Source: Taiwanofungus camphoratus (taxonomy: Eukaryota > Basidiomycota > Agaricomycetes > Polyporales > Taiwanofungaceae). Taken from it: a stretch of 64,000 nucleotides of DNA. The notes beneath the pieces were generated by a model that was not told where the DNA came from, did no database searches, and saw nothing but the letters and a program-made list of their open reading frames with translations. Made by a program: the position numbers and the translations under genes. Location of the stretch: the NCBI GenBank assembly GCA_003999685.1, contig CP021220.1:2046001-2110000 (forward strand), in the 5' to 3' direction. Of this stretch, positions 32,895 through 45,975 are shown piece after piece; position 1 is the stretch's first letter; each line of letters starts with the position of its first letter.

Positions 32895-34330
32895 TTAGAA
32901 ATAGGCGTCCATCAATTTCCTCGATGCCTCCACACCCAGCTAGCTTGAAAGTCAGTAACTACAGGGTCTCATACAATTTTGAACTTACAAATGTAGCAGC
33001 ATTAGCAGGGAATGCCTAGTGAATTCGATCGAGAAAATCAGTGTCTCCAAACGTCACCTTCGCAAGAATGCACTCACCCGAGCCATTGCGGGCCCTAGAC
33101 CTTTCCAGAGTGCGCCGACGCCATCCGCGGCGATGGTCTTCCGCGCACAATCCATGAAGCCTGAGTACGTGCCTGTCGGTGCCGACTGGATCCTCGACTT
33201 CAAGACCTGCATATCGAGGATGACGCACGTCAGTCAGAACATCGGCATTGACGTTGTGGATGACAGGAACTAACGTCCGGAGGAATAGCGATCGACCACA
33301 TTGCTATGCCCGCCATACCTCCCGCAACAACGATGGCGCCCAAGTTGAGGTCTGACGGAGACGCACCCGCTGGCGTCAATGCCTTCTTAGTCAATTCATA
33401 TGCAGCAAAGTAGCTATCGCATGGCTGAATGAGTATTCCGCGTTCCAACAAGCAAGACGTGACGTACGCGGCACTTCCAGGTCCATCTCGCGCAATCGTA
33501 GCTGCTGACCCGCGAAACACACTCCGGAGCCCACCCTCCTTGTAGAGATGCTTCATGACGTCGAGAACACCCGCGTACTGTTGACCGCCCTGACCTTGAC
33601 CTTGGACCTTGGGCATGCTCAATAGTCTTATGGTTGTCAGTTCCGGAAGCAATGGCTTACTTGCAAGAGGACCTTTGCCCGCTCTACTGGCGCAGTCACG
33701 AGAGTGGTAGGTATGGCAGATAAGAATCCGGCAGTGGCTAGTTCGGGAATGGACAGCTGCTTATCCGTGCGTTTCGGTGTCACCGCGAAAATAAGCGCTT
33801 TCGACATGTCATACGCCTAGATTATCTTTGAACGTCAGGAATCATTATCTCATATCACAGAGACGTACCCAGAAGGACACCGCGAAGATTGGCGTCACAC
33901 CCAGTAGTGGAGGCACCACACCACGATATAGTCTAACCAGCATGCATTATCGACACTGCCACACTACTAGGCAATGAGGCCCGTACATACCCTGTTGGTC
34001 CATCTCGTGCCAGTGTCTTCTTCACGACATCGATGGCTCCTGTATATGTACCAGGAGCTGCCGTCTGCAGCCGGGTCTTCGTCAAATCGAATGGGTGACC
34101 TATCCCAAGAACGCGTCAACGCAGCACCGCCGCAAAAAGCCCGCCACATCACTGACCGACAAGCACTGCTGCAACCCCTCCAAATCCACCTGCTATAAAC
34201 GATTTGACCGAGTCCGCAGTGGTCGTCGGAGCCCCGGTGGCCTGTAGGTTCGCCTCTTCCGCAGATGATGCGTCGCTCTGAGTGTGCGGTTAGCCAGGGC
34301 CACTCGAGAACGGATCCCTGGACTCACCAT
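32895..34330 (-). CDS. CRC1: Mitochondrial carnitine/acylcarnitine carrier
   Basis: Ten exons encode 310 aa, the normal carrier length. All three repeats are complete: GHPFDLTKTRLQT, TAPVERAKVLLQ and IPPDVLKSRIQS, each followed by a GxxxxxR-type block such as GAIDVVKKTLARDG. The protein moves acylcarnitines into the matrix in exchange for carnitine for fatty-acid oxidation; the assignment rests on overall resemblance to CRC1/SLC25A20. Exons: 34328-34330, 34157-34277, 33991-34099, 33869-33932, 33661-33816, 33468-33607, 33275-33413, 33078-33206, 32989-33015, 32895-32939. The first intron directly follows the start codon, so the first coding exon is only ATG. All introns are GT-AG of 49-68 nt. 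Confidence 0.9.
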
Positions 34331-34712
34331 GGTGGTAGCTTGTAACAGACCCCCGCAAAGTTTGAGCGAACGAGACGTGCGGGGAAACGTGGACACCCGT
34401 CGGAAGGAGAGTGAGCGAAAGCCGGTGCATACATTAGCGAGACTCGATTGGATGGCAAATTCGTACAACCTCCGAGTATGATGGGCTCGTGATTGTGTGA
34501 TCTAATCTTTGCGGGGAGAGGCCCCTCCGCAAAATGGATTGCGAGGAATGAGTGTAAGACACTGAAAAGCACTCATCGTACATACTTGGCTCTCGGGTCA
34601 GAGTACACGCACGCGTCGACCATACACATATACACATCGTACATATTACTTCAAGCTGTACCAGCAAGTGCCCGTCTATAGTATTATGCACCTGTCCCAA
34701 GCCCAGCCAGCA
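34331..34712. other. Intergenic region
   Basis: 382 bp between two minus-strand genes with no supported ORF. It contains the 5' UTR and promoter of the carnitine carrier gene and the 3' UTR of the FAS1 gene. Confidence 0.5.
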
Positions 34713-37700
34713 TCATGAATCATCCGAATCATCCCGCCCGAAACCACCTATTGGCTCATACGTCGCCTCCGTCGTGTCCCGCCTCCATATCGCTCGTACG
34801 CCAAGGAAGAAGGCACAGATTAACGCGACCCCAATGACGCCTACGGATACGGGCGCACCATACTCGATATACCACGGTGGGTAGTACGGCACGAGCAGCC
34901 TGTCAATTTGGATGACACCGCCCGTGCCCCCACCAGTCGTAGACCGTCCCCACGAGAGCACGCGTGCCCAGTCCTGCTTGCCGTTCTTTCCTCGAGCACC
35001 CTTCACGCCGACCACGGTGCCTTCCTCACTTTCGAGCTCCCGGAAGATAATATCGCCGTAGATCGACTCTGAGGTATGCAGTGTCGAGTACGACAGAGAG
35101 TCGTCAATGGCTAGGGGTCGGTTGTTGTACAGTACGTCCTCAACACCTGCGAGCGGATTCTGTGCTGCTGGGGTTGGCGTCAGTATAAGGTGTTGGTTGA
35201 CGATCGCACGTAAACGCTCTTCGTCGGCATATAGCGCCGTCAAATTGACCTGTTTGAATGCGTCGTCCGTTGGGCACAGAAGCGTCCACCCGCCACCACC
35301 CAGACCCATGTCCGCCCATTGTGAGCCCTCGGGCGGCGCAGTACCATTCAGCACCCAGTCAAGCCCAGCCTTCGTCATCATCGTCGCCATGGTTGTACCC
35401 TTCGCGGCTCTGACGAGCTTGCCGACAGTGAGTTGCACGGAGCGCGGGAGAAGGATGTCTGAGACCTCGTGGATGACGCCCGTTTGTGTGAGCATGTCCC
35501 GTGGGCGCAACTCAGCCCCCATGCCTGCCCAGCCGCCGCTGGCACTGAGGAGCACACTTCCATTGCTTGCACGCCGATCAACGTGCACATCGGAGCCCTC
35601 GAGTGTGCCGAACGTGCGTTGAGAGCCGTTGACAAGCTTGCCTGCATACTCGACATCGACAAGGACATGGTGCTGGATCACACGCTCGAGGTCCGCTTTT
35701 GAAGATGCAGCGAGAAGGTGTGCAGAGACGAGCATGCCAAGACGCTTGAATGCGCTGTTTGGGGGAATGAGCAATGTGGTGCGTGGCGCGAACCTGAGCG
35801 TGTCCGCGAGATCTGTTGAAAAGATTGCTGCGAGGAAGGAAGACAGATCAAGCTCGGGCAACGCGGTTTGCAGTGGGTCAACCGGAGGGACAAGGGGCCT
35901 CGACACGAAGTAGATCAGCGTGTTGTTAATTTCAACTGCAGCACAGATTCATATTAATTGTGATCGGAGAACATATATATGAGAGGAACACACCATGATC
36001 TCCAATAACGCCCGCGCCTCCGAACCGGATTGACCTTCCTTTCGAATTCTTCTTCCTCTCGTCACTCACCTCAATGTCCAGCACCTGTCTGCCCCCATTC
36101 AGACCAGCCTCCTCGAGCGCGGTCTCGACAAGCATGCCGTCCTGCAGCTTCTTCGGTGCCCATTTCCCGGGAATGAAGTGATACTGTAGCAGCTTCTTCA
36201 GCTCCTCGCTCCCGCGCTCTGGCAGTCCGTCACCCCCGAAAAGACTGATGATGTCGTCGCGGGGCGCAAGGATTGTCCATTCCGCCTCTGTGTCGTTGAC
36301 GAGCGACGTTAGGTTGACCGAGTGCAATAAGGACACGAAGGATGTGCAGTTCAACACGAGGAGGTACTTCTCGGGCGTAAGGCGGAGCGCGCTGGGCGGG
36401 ATGAGTAACGAGGAGACGGTGTGCACGACACCGTTGGACGCGTAGATGTCCGGCTCAACGAGCTCCGCGGAGGACACCATCACCTTATGTTCGTCTGAAA
36501 GAGGGACGATTTCGAGCTCCTGCCCGTCAATAGTTGTCACTGTGTATAATCAACATGACGGGCGCAAGGTAGCAGTGACAAACGAACGCACAATTGAGAC
36601 CGGTTTCAAAGGAGTCAGACCACTTGACATGCTTCTGCACAACCGCATGCATGTTGACTATCCGGGTTAGGTCGTCTGTCGCGAATTTGCTTTGGAGGTA
36701 TAGTTTCTCGTAATGCGGAAGTGCCTCCCATGCAGAGTCCACGGGAATGAACAAAGTCAGTTCCTCGGAGGAGTTCAGGAGATTTGAGATATCAGGTGTA
36801 AGCACATTGGATAGATATGATAGTGAGGGATGGCTAGAAACAACAGTCGCTAAGAAGGAAATTTAGCTTTGAATCCAGCTGGAGTCGAGCCCCATATCTC
36901 CGATCCGGTCAAACAAGAGCATTGGGCGAACTGCCAAGACAGTCAGAGGTCAAGATGGGATCTCTGAATATCTTGACCAGCATTGCCCACGCTCCTGAAT
37001 GTCCGGATCGCGAGTACGGAATTTCGACTGCAGTGACAAAGGATAGATGTTCACCAACCTAAGTCAGGTGGCATCGTGAGCACGTCTCCGATGCCGAGCA
37101 AGACGCCATTGGTAGTGTTGACCTGATCCTTGACTACTTGTGCACCTGCCTTGCCGAACGCATCTACACCGACCCATGTACTTTCATCTCTAAATGAGAC
37201 GCGTAGTCGCTGAGGTTCGCCACCCAAGGTACCTCCCGGGATAGGCATCCATGGCGGCCCTGGAGGGGGTAACCGTGTGGGTGGCTCCGTGGGAGTGCGC
37301 GGAAAGAGAAGAGTCTTGTGTTCCTGAGGGGTCTGCTCTGTGGGTAGTGCAGGCAAACTGTAATTGAGGATATGATAGAAGAGCTCTTGCCGAAGTCTCT
37401 CCTGTATGTTATCACGCAGTTCCGCAGTGTCATCAGCTAATGCAGTCTGCCATAAGATATTAGAGGAGGCATGGCGGTCAATGGCATCGTTTGTGGGTGC
37501 GAAGAGCGTGCTGCCGTGGAGCTTGTTAAGGGTAGGTATAAGTTTGGCTCGCTGGAGAAGCGTAATGAGGGAGACATAGTCCGGGTCTGAATTAAGAGCG
37601 TCAAGGAGGGTGGTAGACTGAGTGTTTGGTGCAGATTGTAGTGGTAGCTGCGCCGGAGACGCGAGAGGCAGGAGGGCAAGGAGGGCGAGCGGTATGCACG

Positions 37701-37734
37701 TCCAGGGCTGCATCGTCGAACGCGCTCGTAACAA
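34713..37734 (-). CDS. Membrane-anchored protein with five FAS1 (fasciclin) domains
   Basis: Four exons (37055-37734, 36592-36833, 35994-36539, 34713-35935) encode 896 aa. A signal peptide (WTCIPLALLALLPLASPAQ) precedes five FAS1-like units, each with a characteristic core: STLFAPTNDAIDR, TLFIPVDSAWEALP, TILAPRDDIISLF, TLLIPPNSAFKRLG and TLLCPTDDAFKQVN. A C-terminal membrane helix (VSVGVIGVALICAFFLGV) and a short cytoplasmic tail follow, making a type I membrane protein. FAS1 proteins act in adhesion; fungal ones with this layout are thought to be at the cell surface or vacuole. N-glycosylation sequons are present. The first intron (221 nt) is long for this locus and could hide an exon. An alternative start is the second methionine (MQPW). 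Confidence 0.9.
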
Positions 37735-38065
37735 CGTCCAGAGGTGAAGAAATAAGAAAGAAATCCAGTGTGTGATAATTTATCGAAAGCGCGGTGTGCA
37801 GCAGGGCTGCAAGTGAAAGATGGAGAAAGGACTCGAGTGCACGGACTGCGCGGAACTGGCTCTGGCTGCAAGCCGGGTGACGTCCAGCGGAAATAGGCGG
37901 CACGTGTTCGCAGGCGCCCATAGAGAGTGAGCCTCAGGCTGCTCCTTCCAGTGCTGCATGCAAGTCGACCATCACGATATCGCCAATTTGCCATGCCTGA
38001 GTGAAACGATATATCTATCACTCTAGATATATGCTTATTTTCACCACCAAGTGGACTTAATCGAC
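37735..38065. promoter_or_regulatory. Divergent promoter region between FAS1 and RAV1 genes
   Basis: 331 bp separate the two start codons. Two matched words near 38011-38031 (ATATATCTA and TAGATATAT) form an inverted repeat, AT-rich and TATA-like. I see no gene. Confidence 0.45.
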
Positions 38066-41000
38066 ATGCTCGAGCTTCTTCAGGCTTACACGGGCCATCC
38101 CATATCTGGCCTTCAGTTCTTGATTCTACCTCGCGAGACCTTGCTGGCGAGTCTGCTGCCGATACACTTCCCTGTTACAAGTCTTGATGATGGTATTTTT
38201 TGCAGCTATATCCTTTGACAGACTCCGTTGTCATCCTGAATGCTCGGACGCTTACCTTCCTCCGCGCGTTGGCTTTTTGGGAGGCATTTCCCGGGACACG
38301 CCATGGAGGGGATTTCGTCAAATGCCTCTCTATCGATCATGGAATGAAGCTCGTGCGTTGCCTACGAAGCTTCTTCGCCTACCAACTCACTCGAACTAGG
38401 TTGTGGCCTCCATGGGTGCACGAGTAGCAGCATGGTCGCTCTCAGGCGTCCGCACCGATTCGTGGCATTTGCATTCCTCCCTTCTCTTGCCCGAAGACCA
38501 GCAAGTCACGGCACTAGACTGCGAATCCGGTAAATTTCTGCCCTTCGTTCCTGGCCGGGCATCCCTCATGCATCCCAGGTTTGCTTGCTGTTGGTACACG
38601 CTCTAGTCTGTCCGTGTATACTTTAATGCTAGAAAATGACCTGCCTACTTGGTCCAAGAAATGGACATACCCGTATGCTGCCTCACTTCATATTCAATCC
38701 TGTCGTATATACATTTATCAAAGACTGCAGGGTAGCGCTGCCTGCGCGCGTGCGCTTCTCACCATCCCTTATGTATATCTGTACTGTGGTGCGTGAAACG
38801 TGTTCGCTTGAGAAGTGCGCTGTCAATGGATATCATTTAAGCACGATAATACCGTTCGAATATATTCTACAACCTCTGGTCGTCAAACGCAAGCCATTCC
38901 ACATCCGCGTCCTGTAACAGACATCACTTGGCGCAGACCACAAGCGTCAAGCCGGTACGTCTTCTCTGATAACTTATACTTTGATTTCATCTCAATCATT
39001 CATAGCGACGATCCGATCCTCTATACGACTACTACTGATGGCACGTTGCGCGTCTTTCTCCCGGTGCTCGACGCACCACAGCATGTCCAGCTACACGCTG
39101 CGCTTGACGCGTCCTCTGCACTTCCTCTTTCCTCTTCGCTTCCCTCCTCAGCTTGTACTTCCAGCATTTTCCCGCTGGATAGGGATGTCGTCCTGGCGGT
39201 GCTACGCAATCCTGACAGCAGATCCGCAGAAGACGACGCGCGCAGTCGGCGTGTGAGAGAGATCGCAGAGGAGGAGTGGGACCTCTTCCTGCGCGTGCTC
39301 TCGGATGGATCGCTTGTCATCCAGGCGGTTGCAGTACGTCTTCACCTTTTTATTTCTATGCTAGTGGGATGTTTTTACTGACGTCAATGATCCATAGAAC
39401 ATTGATCGTCGCCCGCCGACGCTTCTCCGGCAATTTACCCTCCTTCAGTCCCCACCGTCCGTGCTTCCTCGTCCACCCTCGCACGTCTACGTCCTTCCGA
39501 ACCCCGCCAGCCCCGGCATGCTCACACTCGTCACTTCTCCACCACTAGCAGCATACGCGCTCTCGCCCCTCCCGTTCTTCGACGCTCGTGAGGATGGGCT
39601 TAAGCTCCTTGCAACAAACGTCGAGGAAAGTATGGACGAGCGTGACGATGGAGGTTATGACAAGAGGCGCAGGGAGATCGTGGGGTTCGTGCGGACGCCG
39701 GACGGCGAGGGCGTTGCAGCACTGTACGCGGATGGGGGAGGAGAGACATGGAGTGTGAAAACAGGCGGAAGGGATTTGGTAAGAACGGGGGGGTGGAAGG
39801 TCGACGACAGCGGGGACGGGAGAGTCGATAGGGTCGTCATACTAGATAGGGGTGCGTCTTGTGTACCTTTGAGCGCGTTCAAGGCCTGTAACCGAGCGAA
39901 ATTTGGCCACACTGTACTGAACGTTGCGTTTATGAAGCAGGCCACACCTTTGTCACATATTCATCCTCGAGCAACCTCCTCACCTTGCATACCATGCCTC
40001 CCGCAACGCTTCATGTCCCGCTACTTGTCTCCCTCTTCGCGCTACCCCTTCCCTCCGTCACCTCTTCCTCCCGCACTTTACCTGCGGTCGTAGGCATAAC
40101 TGACTCTCACGTAATCATCCTTATCAACCTGACACTATCACCTCCGTCCATGTCGATTCACTCAGAGACTCGCCTTCCTCTCACAGCGCCCCCGAAGATG
40201 ATGATCCCAGTCGACCCGATGGCGTGGTGTAGGTCTTACTCCGGGACCGGGAGTGCCGAACTGCACGATGTGCTGCTAAGCATGTCAGACGAAGGAGAGT
40301 TGGCCTTTTGGGTGCCTGAGCAGGCTGATCTGTTCACTGGGAACATTGTACGAAAGGTCAACGGAATAAATGGGAGTGGAAGTAGGGTCAAGGGGAATGG
40401 ATGGCGGTGTACGGGGCGGGTAAGGACGGGGAGGAGTGGGCTTAGCAAGGCGGCTTGCAGCTCTGCGAAGAAGTCAGTACTGAGTACGTTGTCTTCATGT
40501 TTGTGGTTTCATTATTGTTGCTTATATGCACCTCTATGTCCTCCAGTTGTTCCAAGCCCGGACGGTGAGGAATTGACTATCTGGGACTCTAAGGCGTCTG
40601 AATTCTCCTCTGGACTGGAGTATCGCGAGGTCCTCAGGTAAGAGTGATGAACATATCGATTCCGTCTTGATTCGGAACTTGGAATGACCGATACTTCATT
40701 CTCATCTACTAGTCTGTCTGACCCAATCAATGACCTCGACTGGTCCGCAACACCGGATACACAGTCGATCCTTGCGATTGGCTTTGCACATCGTGTTGAG
40801 GTACTTTGCCAGCAACGTATGACTTACTTCGATGAGACACCAGGCTGGGGGCGCTGCTGGACGATCCACATGGCAAGGTTCGTACGCGGATCGCATTATC
40901 TATTTGTTTCTTTTTTTCAATCGCATTGATATACTGTGTTGATCGCAGTGTGATGTCCCATCCTATCAGTGACTCGATTTGGCTGGCTCGTGGGTCATTG

Positions 41001-43272
41001 CTCATCGGTGCCGAGTACTTTATGTGTCTTTACGGCCAACCAGACCCTGGATCTAATTCCAACGCTATGGAGGAACAGGAGAGTCTGTTTGAACATGTAG
41101 CTCGACACAATGGCCCGTTGGATGAGTACCATCCACAAATGATTCTACAATGTTTATTGTGGGGTGAGTCCAATTTCAACTTGTACTCTTGGGAACGCAA
41201 AATCAAATCTCATTTACAGAAAAAGTGGAAGTGGTCAAGAAGGTGATCGTAAATCTTGCAAGAAACCTGGAAAGCGAGAAGAATATTCATGAATGGCAAG
41301 GTGTCCCAGTAGAAGAATTCTTGCGGAAAGATGAAACACCTCAGACTGCGAGTTCTCTTCACAAACATTCGGTGTACCATATTAATACCATTCATAACAT
41401 CAGACATATGCACCACATAGGTCACAATACCCGGCCCTGTTTAGTGTATCTGAGGACAAGGACGAGTAGGACCATTACTTGTCAAACGATCTTCCACAAA
41501 TCTGACTTCCGTGATAGATCTGACGACGACCAGTTTTCCAGATCCTTGGTCCTTCGCCTTATAGAGCGGCTTGAAGAACAACCTCTGCAACATCTGACAC
41601 CAAATGAACTTGCATCCCTATTGGTTCTCATACAGACTACGCTAGAGGTATATTGCCTCCTAATTACTTATAGCAATCTCTACTCATCGCAAGTAGATCC
41701 AGGAACAACGACGCGCTCTGGACGCTAACGGCTTACGGTTTCTCATTTCCATGCGTGTCTTTTACATCTTGAATCGCCGTCTCTCTGCTCCGAGTTCGCC
41801 AGCATCCAATAAGAGTGGCGCAGTGTCGGTACGAATCAGGCCTCGCGAGCGGCTCCGGTTCCGCGACATGGTATGGGCATTCCATAGTGAGAGTCAGGAA
41901 TTGTTGCTTTCCCAGTCTGTCGCAGCTTGCGGAGGCAAGATGTCTTGGCCAGATGCGCGTTCTCTGGGTGTGTTTATATGGTTGCATTCCGGTGGATCTA
42001 TGGTGCGCTGTTACGCAATACTTAGCGATTCCTCAATAGAAGCCTAATACCGATCTGCAGAGATCTCACATGGAAGTCATTGCGCGTAACCAGTATATGT
42101 CAGGAGACAATCGAGACCCGACTGCATGCAGTCTGTTTTATTTTGCCTTAGGGAAAGTCAAGCTTGTTCATGGTCTCTGGAGACAGGCAGCATGGCACAG
42201 AGAGCAGGCACTGATGCTCAAATTCTTGGGCAATGACTTCACACAACCTCGTTGGCGCACGGCGGCCTTAAAGAATGCGTTCGCACTCCTTAGCAAACGG
42301 CGGTTTGGTAACTTCCAAATCCATTCCATTCATGGCGACATGCGGTGCTTACGGCATCCACAGAATATGCTGCAGCCTTCTTTCTGCTTGGAGGAAGCTT
42401 GAAAGACGCTGCGAATGTCTGCATCAAAAATTTATCTGACTTCCAGCTTGCTATCGCGCTGGCTCGTGTGGTCGAGGAAGGAGACGACGGACCCGTGTTA
42501 AAAAATATCTTGAGTCATACGGTCTTGCCGCTGGCCTTCAAAGAAGGTAACAGGTGGTTGGCTAGCTGGGCATTCTGGTTGCTGCACCGGCGTGATCTTG
42601 CCGTCCGAATCATAGTGGCAAGTGCTTTCACTGTCAGACAATGGTTGCAATCAAATGACAATTGTTTAGACCCCTCTTCGAGACATCGCCGCTGTGTTGG
42701 ATGCGAGGATGGCAGAAATTGGCGACCCACATTACGATGATCCGAGTCTGGCGATCCTTTTCTCACAGCTGAAGTCAAAGTCTTTGCAAACAGCGAAGGG
42801 CACAAGCGAGATCTCTGGACGTACCGAATTCAATTTCGTCCTCCAGATTGCACGTGTTTTTAGTCGAATGGGTGAGTCAGGCCGAGTAAAGCATTATCTA
42901 CCATTTGTTTGACTAAATGATGGTAATGCAGGTTGCCACATCTTAGCTCTAGACCTTGTGCGAACTTGGTCATTTCAACGACCGTTCATTCCGGCGTATA
43001 GTCACCAAAGCCTCGTCGAGCGGCCGCCGAGTCCGCTCTCAACAAGATTCGCCCTTGAGCCAGCCCTGCGCCGTAGCTCATCGATATTCATCGACATGGA
43101 TCCCATCCCTGTTCCTTCCATGCGGAGTGCTTCACCTATTTCTCAACCTAGGAATGGAGAGGAGAGTGAGAAAGATGATCTGGTGTCGCGCAAGATTGAG
43201 CTAGGGGGTCTGATGAAAACCGCGAAACAGGCTGTCCAAGTACCCGAATTTGATATGAATGCATTTTTTTAA
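38066..43272 (+). CDS. RAV1: RAVE complex subunit 1 (Rav1/DmX-like)
   Basis: A long multi-exon gene. RAVE promotes reassembly of the V1 and V0 sectors of the vacuolar H+-ATPase. Recognisable segments in order: N-terminal MLELLQAYTGHPISG, WD40-like repeats (SVVILNARTLTFLRALAFW; VRIYSTTSGRQTQAIPHPRP; LYTTTTDGTLRVFLPV), a middle with DEGELAFWVPEQ and DPINDLDWSATPDTQ, and the RAVE C-terminal domain (LRFRDMVWAFHSESQELLL; FYFALGKVKLVHGLWRQAAW; EYAAAFFLLGGSLKDA; LASWAFWLLHRRDLAVR; PHYDDPSLAILFSQLK). It ends with QVPEFDMNAFF. I did not solve every intron; the first (around 38140-38205) and those near 41330-41520 are uncertain. Start chosen from the conserved first residues. Convergent with GDI1, 179 bp apart. 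Confidence 0.92.
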
Positions 43273-43451
43273 CAATCGAGACTTTTCTCGGGTTGATGAT
43301 ACCAACTAAGAACTGAATCAGAGAGAATGCATTGGTCATCAAGTACAGAAAGTTCATCATTATTGAGCGAAACAGGGAAGTGTACACAAGTTGAAGTCTC
43401 CGAGAACCGAAAGCAAGACGTAAAAAGCGAATGAATGAATGTGGGTCGCTC

Positions 43452-45135
43452 CTAAGCCTCCACTTCGACCTCCCGCTTCTTCAGCACAAGATCCTTGCCC
43501 ATGACCCGTTTCCATACATTGTGAACTTCATCGACAACAGTCTCAAAGTGAGAGGTTGCATCATAGGAACGCGTGATGAAAATATTATCAGACTCTCCAG
43601 ATGATGTCGGCGCGTACAAGGAGGTCACAGACACGAACCTGCAAAGACGTGGTGAACAGTCAGCGGATAAATGTACGAGTTAGATGCTTACTTGTCATAG
43701 ATGGTACCAAGAAGCTGAAGGCCAGGGACGATCTCCTGTTCAGGACTATCGGTCTCTACGATGGTGCTGACTATGGCAACATAGACGTCCTTGGCACAGA
43801 CATTGTGCGTTGAGGAAACCATAGCAACATAGATGTCTATGCAAATGACTATGAGAGCCGGCGCAGAAGTCATGAGAACATCTTACCGTTTCGTCGGCCA
43901 ACCTGGTTCTGAGGGATAATGATCTGAGCGCTATCAGCGTCTTCGGTGCCCGGAATAGGATGCCTGAGGATACAAATTGCTCGGATGACCTTCCCGCCCT
44001 TGACGACACGGACCTTGCCGTCACCAGCCGACTTCCCCGCACCGAAATAGCTGGGGTCGCCGATAACTTGTTTAGCCTTAACCGTCTCACCACCACTCTT
44101 GACACCGACGAACTTGCCGTCCGCGTCGGTAACAATCTCGTCAATGGACTTGTCAAGCATGTAGGTGCCGCCATAGATGGCGCTGAGACGCGCAAACGAC
44201 TGGGGTAGCTCGCCAAGGCCGTAGAGAGGGTAGATATAGGGTGACTTGCCATAGCGCGCCATAGAAGACGTGTAGAGGACAATACGGTCATATGTCTCCC
44301 GAGCGGGCTTCGTCTTGTAGCTTTGATAGTATGAAGCATGAGTATCACCGACTTCGCCAATGCATGCTCAATGCTTACTCGTCATCCAGATACAGCGCCA
44401 TAGCATGGCCAATAAAGTCTTGAGTTCCGGGCTCAAGACCGAACTTCTCATAAACAGATTTCATGCTCTCCTTGTTCAGATCGATGCCTATGGATTGATT
44501 CAACAAACGCTCAGTTCCCCGGATATCACTAAGCGTTCAGTACTACAAACCTTGGTGAGTAACAGGGTCATCGCTCCTCCATCCCTGCAAGAATTCAAAG
44601 AATTTCTTGGCCCTCCTCTTCTCAAATAGACCCATGAGAGGGCTTTTGACCGCCTCCATCTCCGTACTAGGCACCTTGGAGATCTTGCCGTCACGGTATA
44701 CAAAGCTACCTGCGATCTGTTTGAACTCGAGATACCTGGTCACATCGGTGTGCACAAGGATCCGCGTTAGCTCTCCGGACGCGATAATGAATTTGGGGAT
44801 GAGGTCCACGGCATAGTCGCGGTCACGCCCAAGTTCGGACGGCGGTGTCTGATCTGGCTTGAACTTGCGGTAGAGCTAGGCACCGATACAGAAGTTAAAC
44901 GGATATCTTGAGTAGATAGAATGTTACAAACCTGCGTAAGATTCAGACTGGCACTGTCTCCACCATAGTAGTCATTTCTATCCATGTGTAGGACCTTCTT
45001 GCCCTCCACAGACAAGAGACCGGAGAGAATACATTCGGTCAAACCAGTACCGAGAACGATGACCTACCACGACATGTCAGCCATACAGAAAGCTCACAAT
45101 GAAGGAGACGAGACTACATCATATTCTTCATCCAT
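43452..45135 (-). CDS. GDI1: Rab GDP-dissociation inhibitor
   Basis: Seven exons (45118-45135, 44932-45063, 44551-44875, 44379-44487, 43887-44320, 43692-43836, 43452-43638) encode 449 aa, the usual GDI length. GDI extracts prenylated GDP-bound Rab GTPases from membranes and recycles them. The N-terminus [18 protein letters not shown] is the FAD-like nucleotide-fold signature of the GDI/CHM family; [39 protein letters not shown] and the IYGGTYML block are all conserved. The first exon of 18 nt stops right before the intron. No defects seen. Confidence 0.96.
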
Positions 45136-45975
45136 GATTAACTGGGAACGTGAATGGAGAGCAAGAGATCAACACAGGTAGTTATAGAGAAGGATGAGTT
45201 ACTGTTAACGAGCCTTCGGCTCATATACTGCCCATCGATCCACGTGCTTCGGGATCGTAGACAAGCGACTGCACTTGTGGTTGGAGCCCCCGTTGCACTC
45301 AGTTGTATCCACATATTTACTTGATCTCTCCCATTTACTACCAAGTTACAATCAAGTGAACAGGGTTGTCACGGACACTCCATCTACACATGATAGTAGA
45401 TCCTTGTAATAAGTCGATACACATTATGAAAACCATGGAGAACAAGAGAAGATCTGAAACACCGCACAATCACTTCGTCAATCCCACTCGTGCAGGATCT
45501 CCGCGACAACTTAGATCCAGACAGTGAGGAAACCTATGCTCATTTACAAGAAATCCGATAGTTCCAGAACAACTTCTGAACTTGGGGATATCAGGGTTCT
45601 TGATGCCATGAAGCTCGAGCAACTTGCCTCCCAAGATAGATTGGCTTCTACTGATACATCGCAGTGAGGGCCTTTAGTAGCAAGCTGAAGCTGCCGGACA
45701 CTAGCTTTCATCTCCAAGTTCAGACTGCAATTTGATAATTTAGATATACATGATTCGAGCTCCCCCTTCAAAGGTGATACGGCTCCACCAGACGAACTCA
45801 TAATGTACCTAACTAAGTCTAGGATAGTTTCACAACCATGTAGCAAGTCCCGATATGGTGATAGATCAGGTCAACATTTGCGTATATCACAGCAAGACAG
45901 CAAAACCATATGCTAGCAACTACCACAAATGTCAAAATTGACTCGAAATGAAAAAGACGGGAAATCAAACGCCTC
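45136..45975. other. Intergenic with an unexplained minus-strand ORF
   Basis: 840 bp between GDI1 and the Rap1-like Myb gene. A minus-strand frame at 45544-45846 (about 100 codons) is Ser/Leu-rich with amphipathic stretches such as SPLKGELESCISKLS. It may be a small gene, an unrecognised exon or chance. The rest should hold the GDI1 promoter. Confidence 0.35.
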
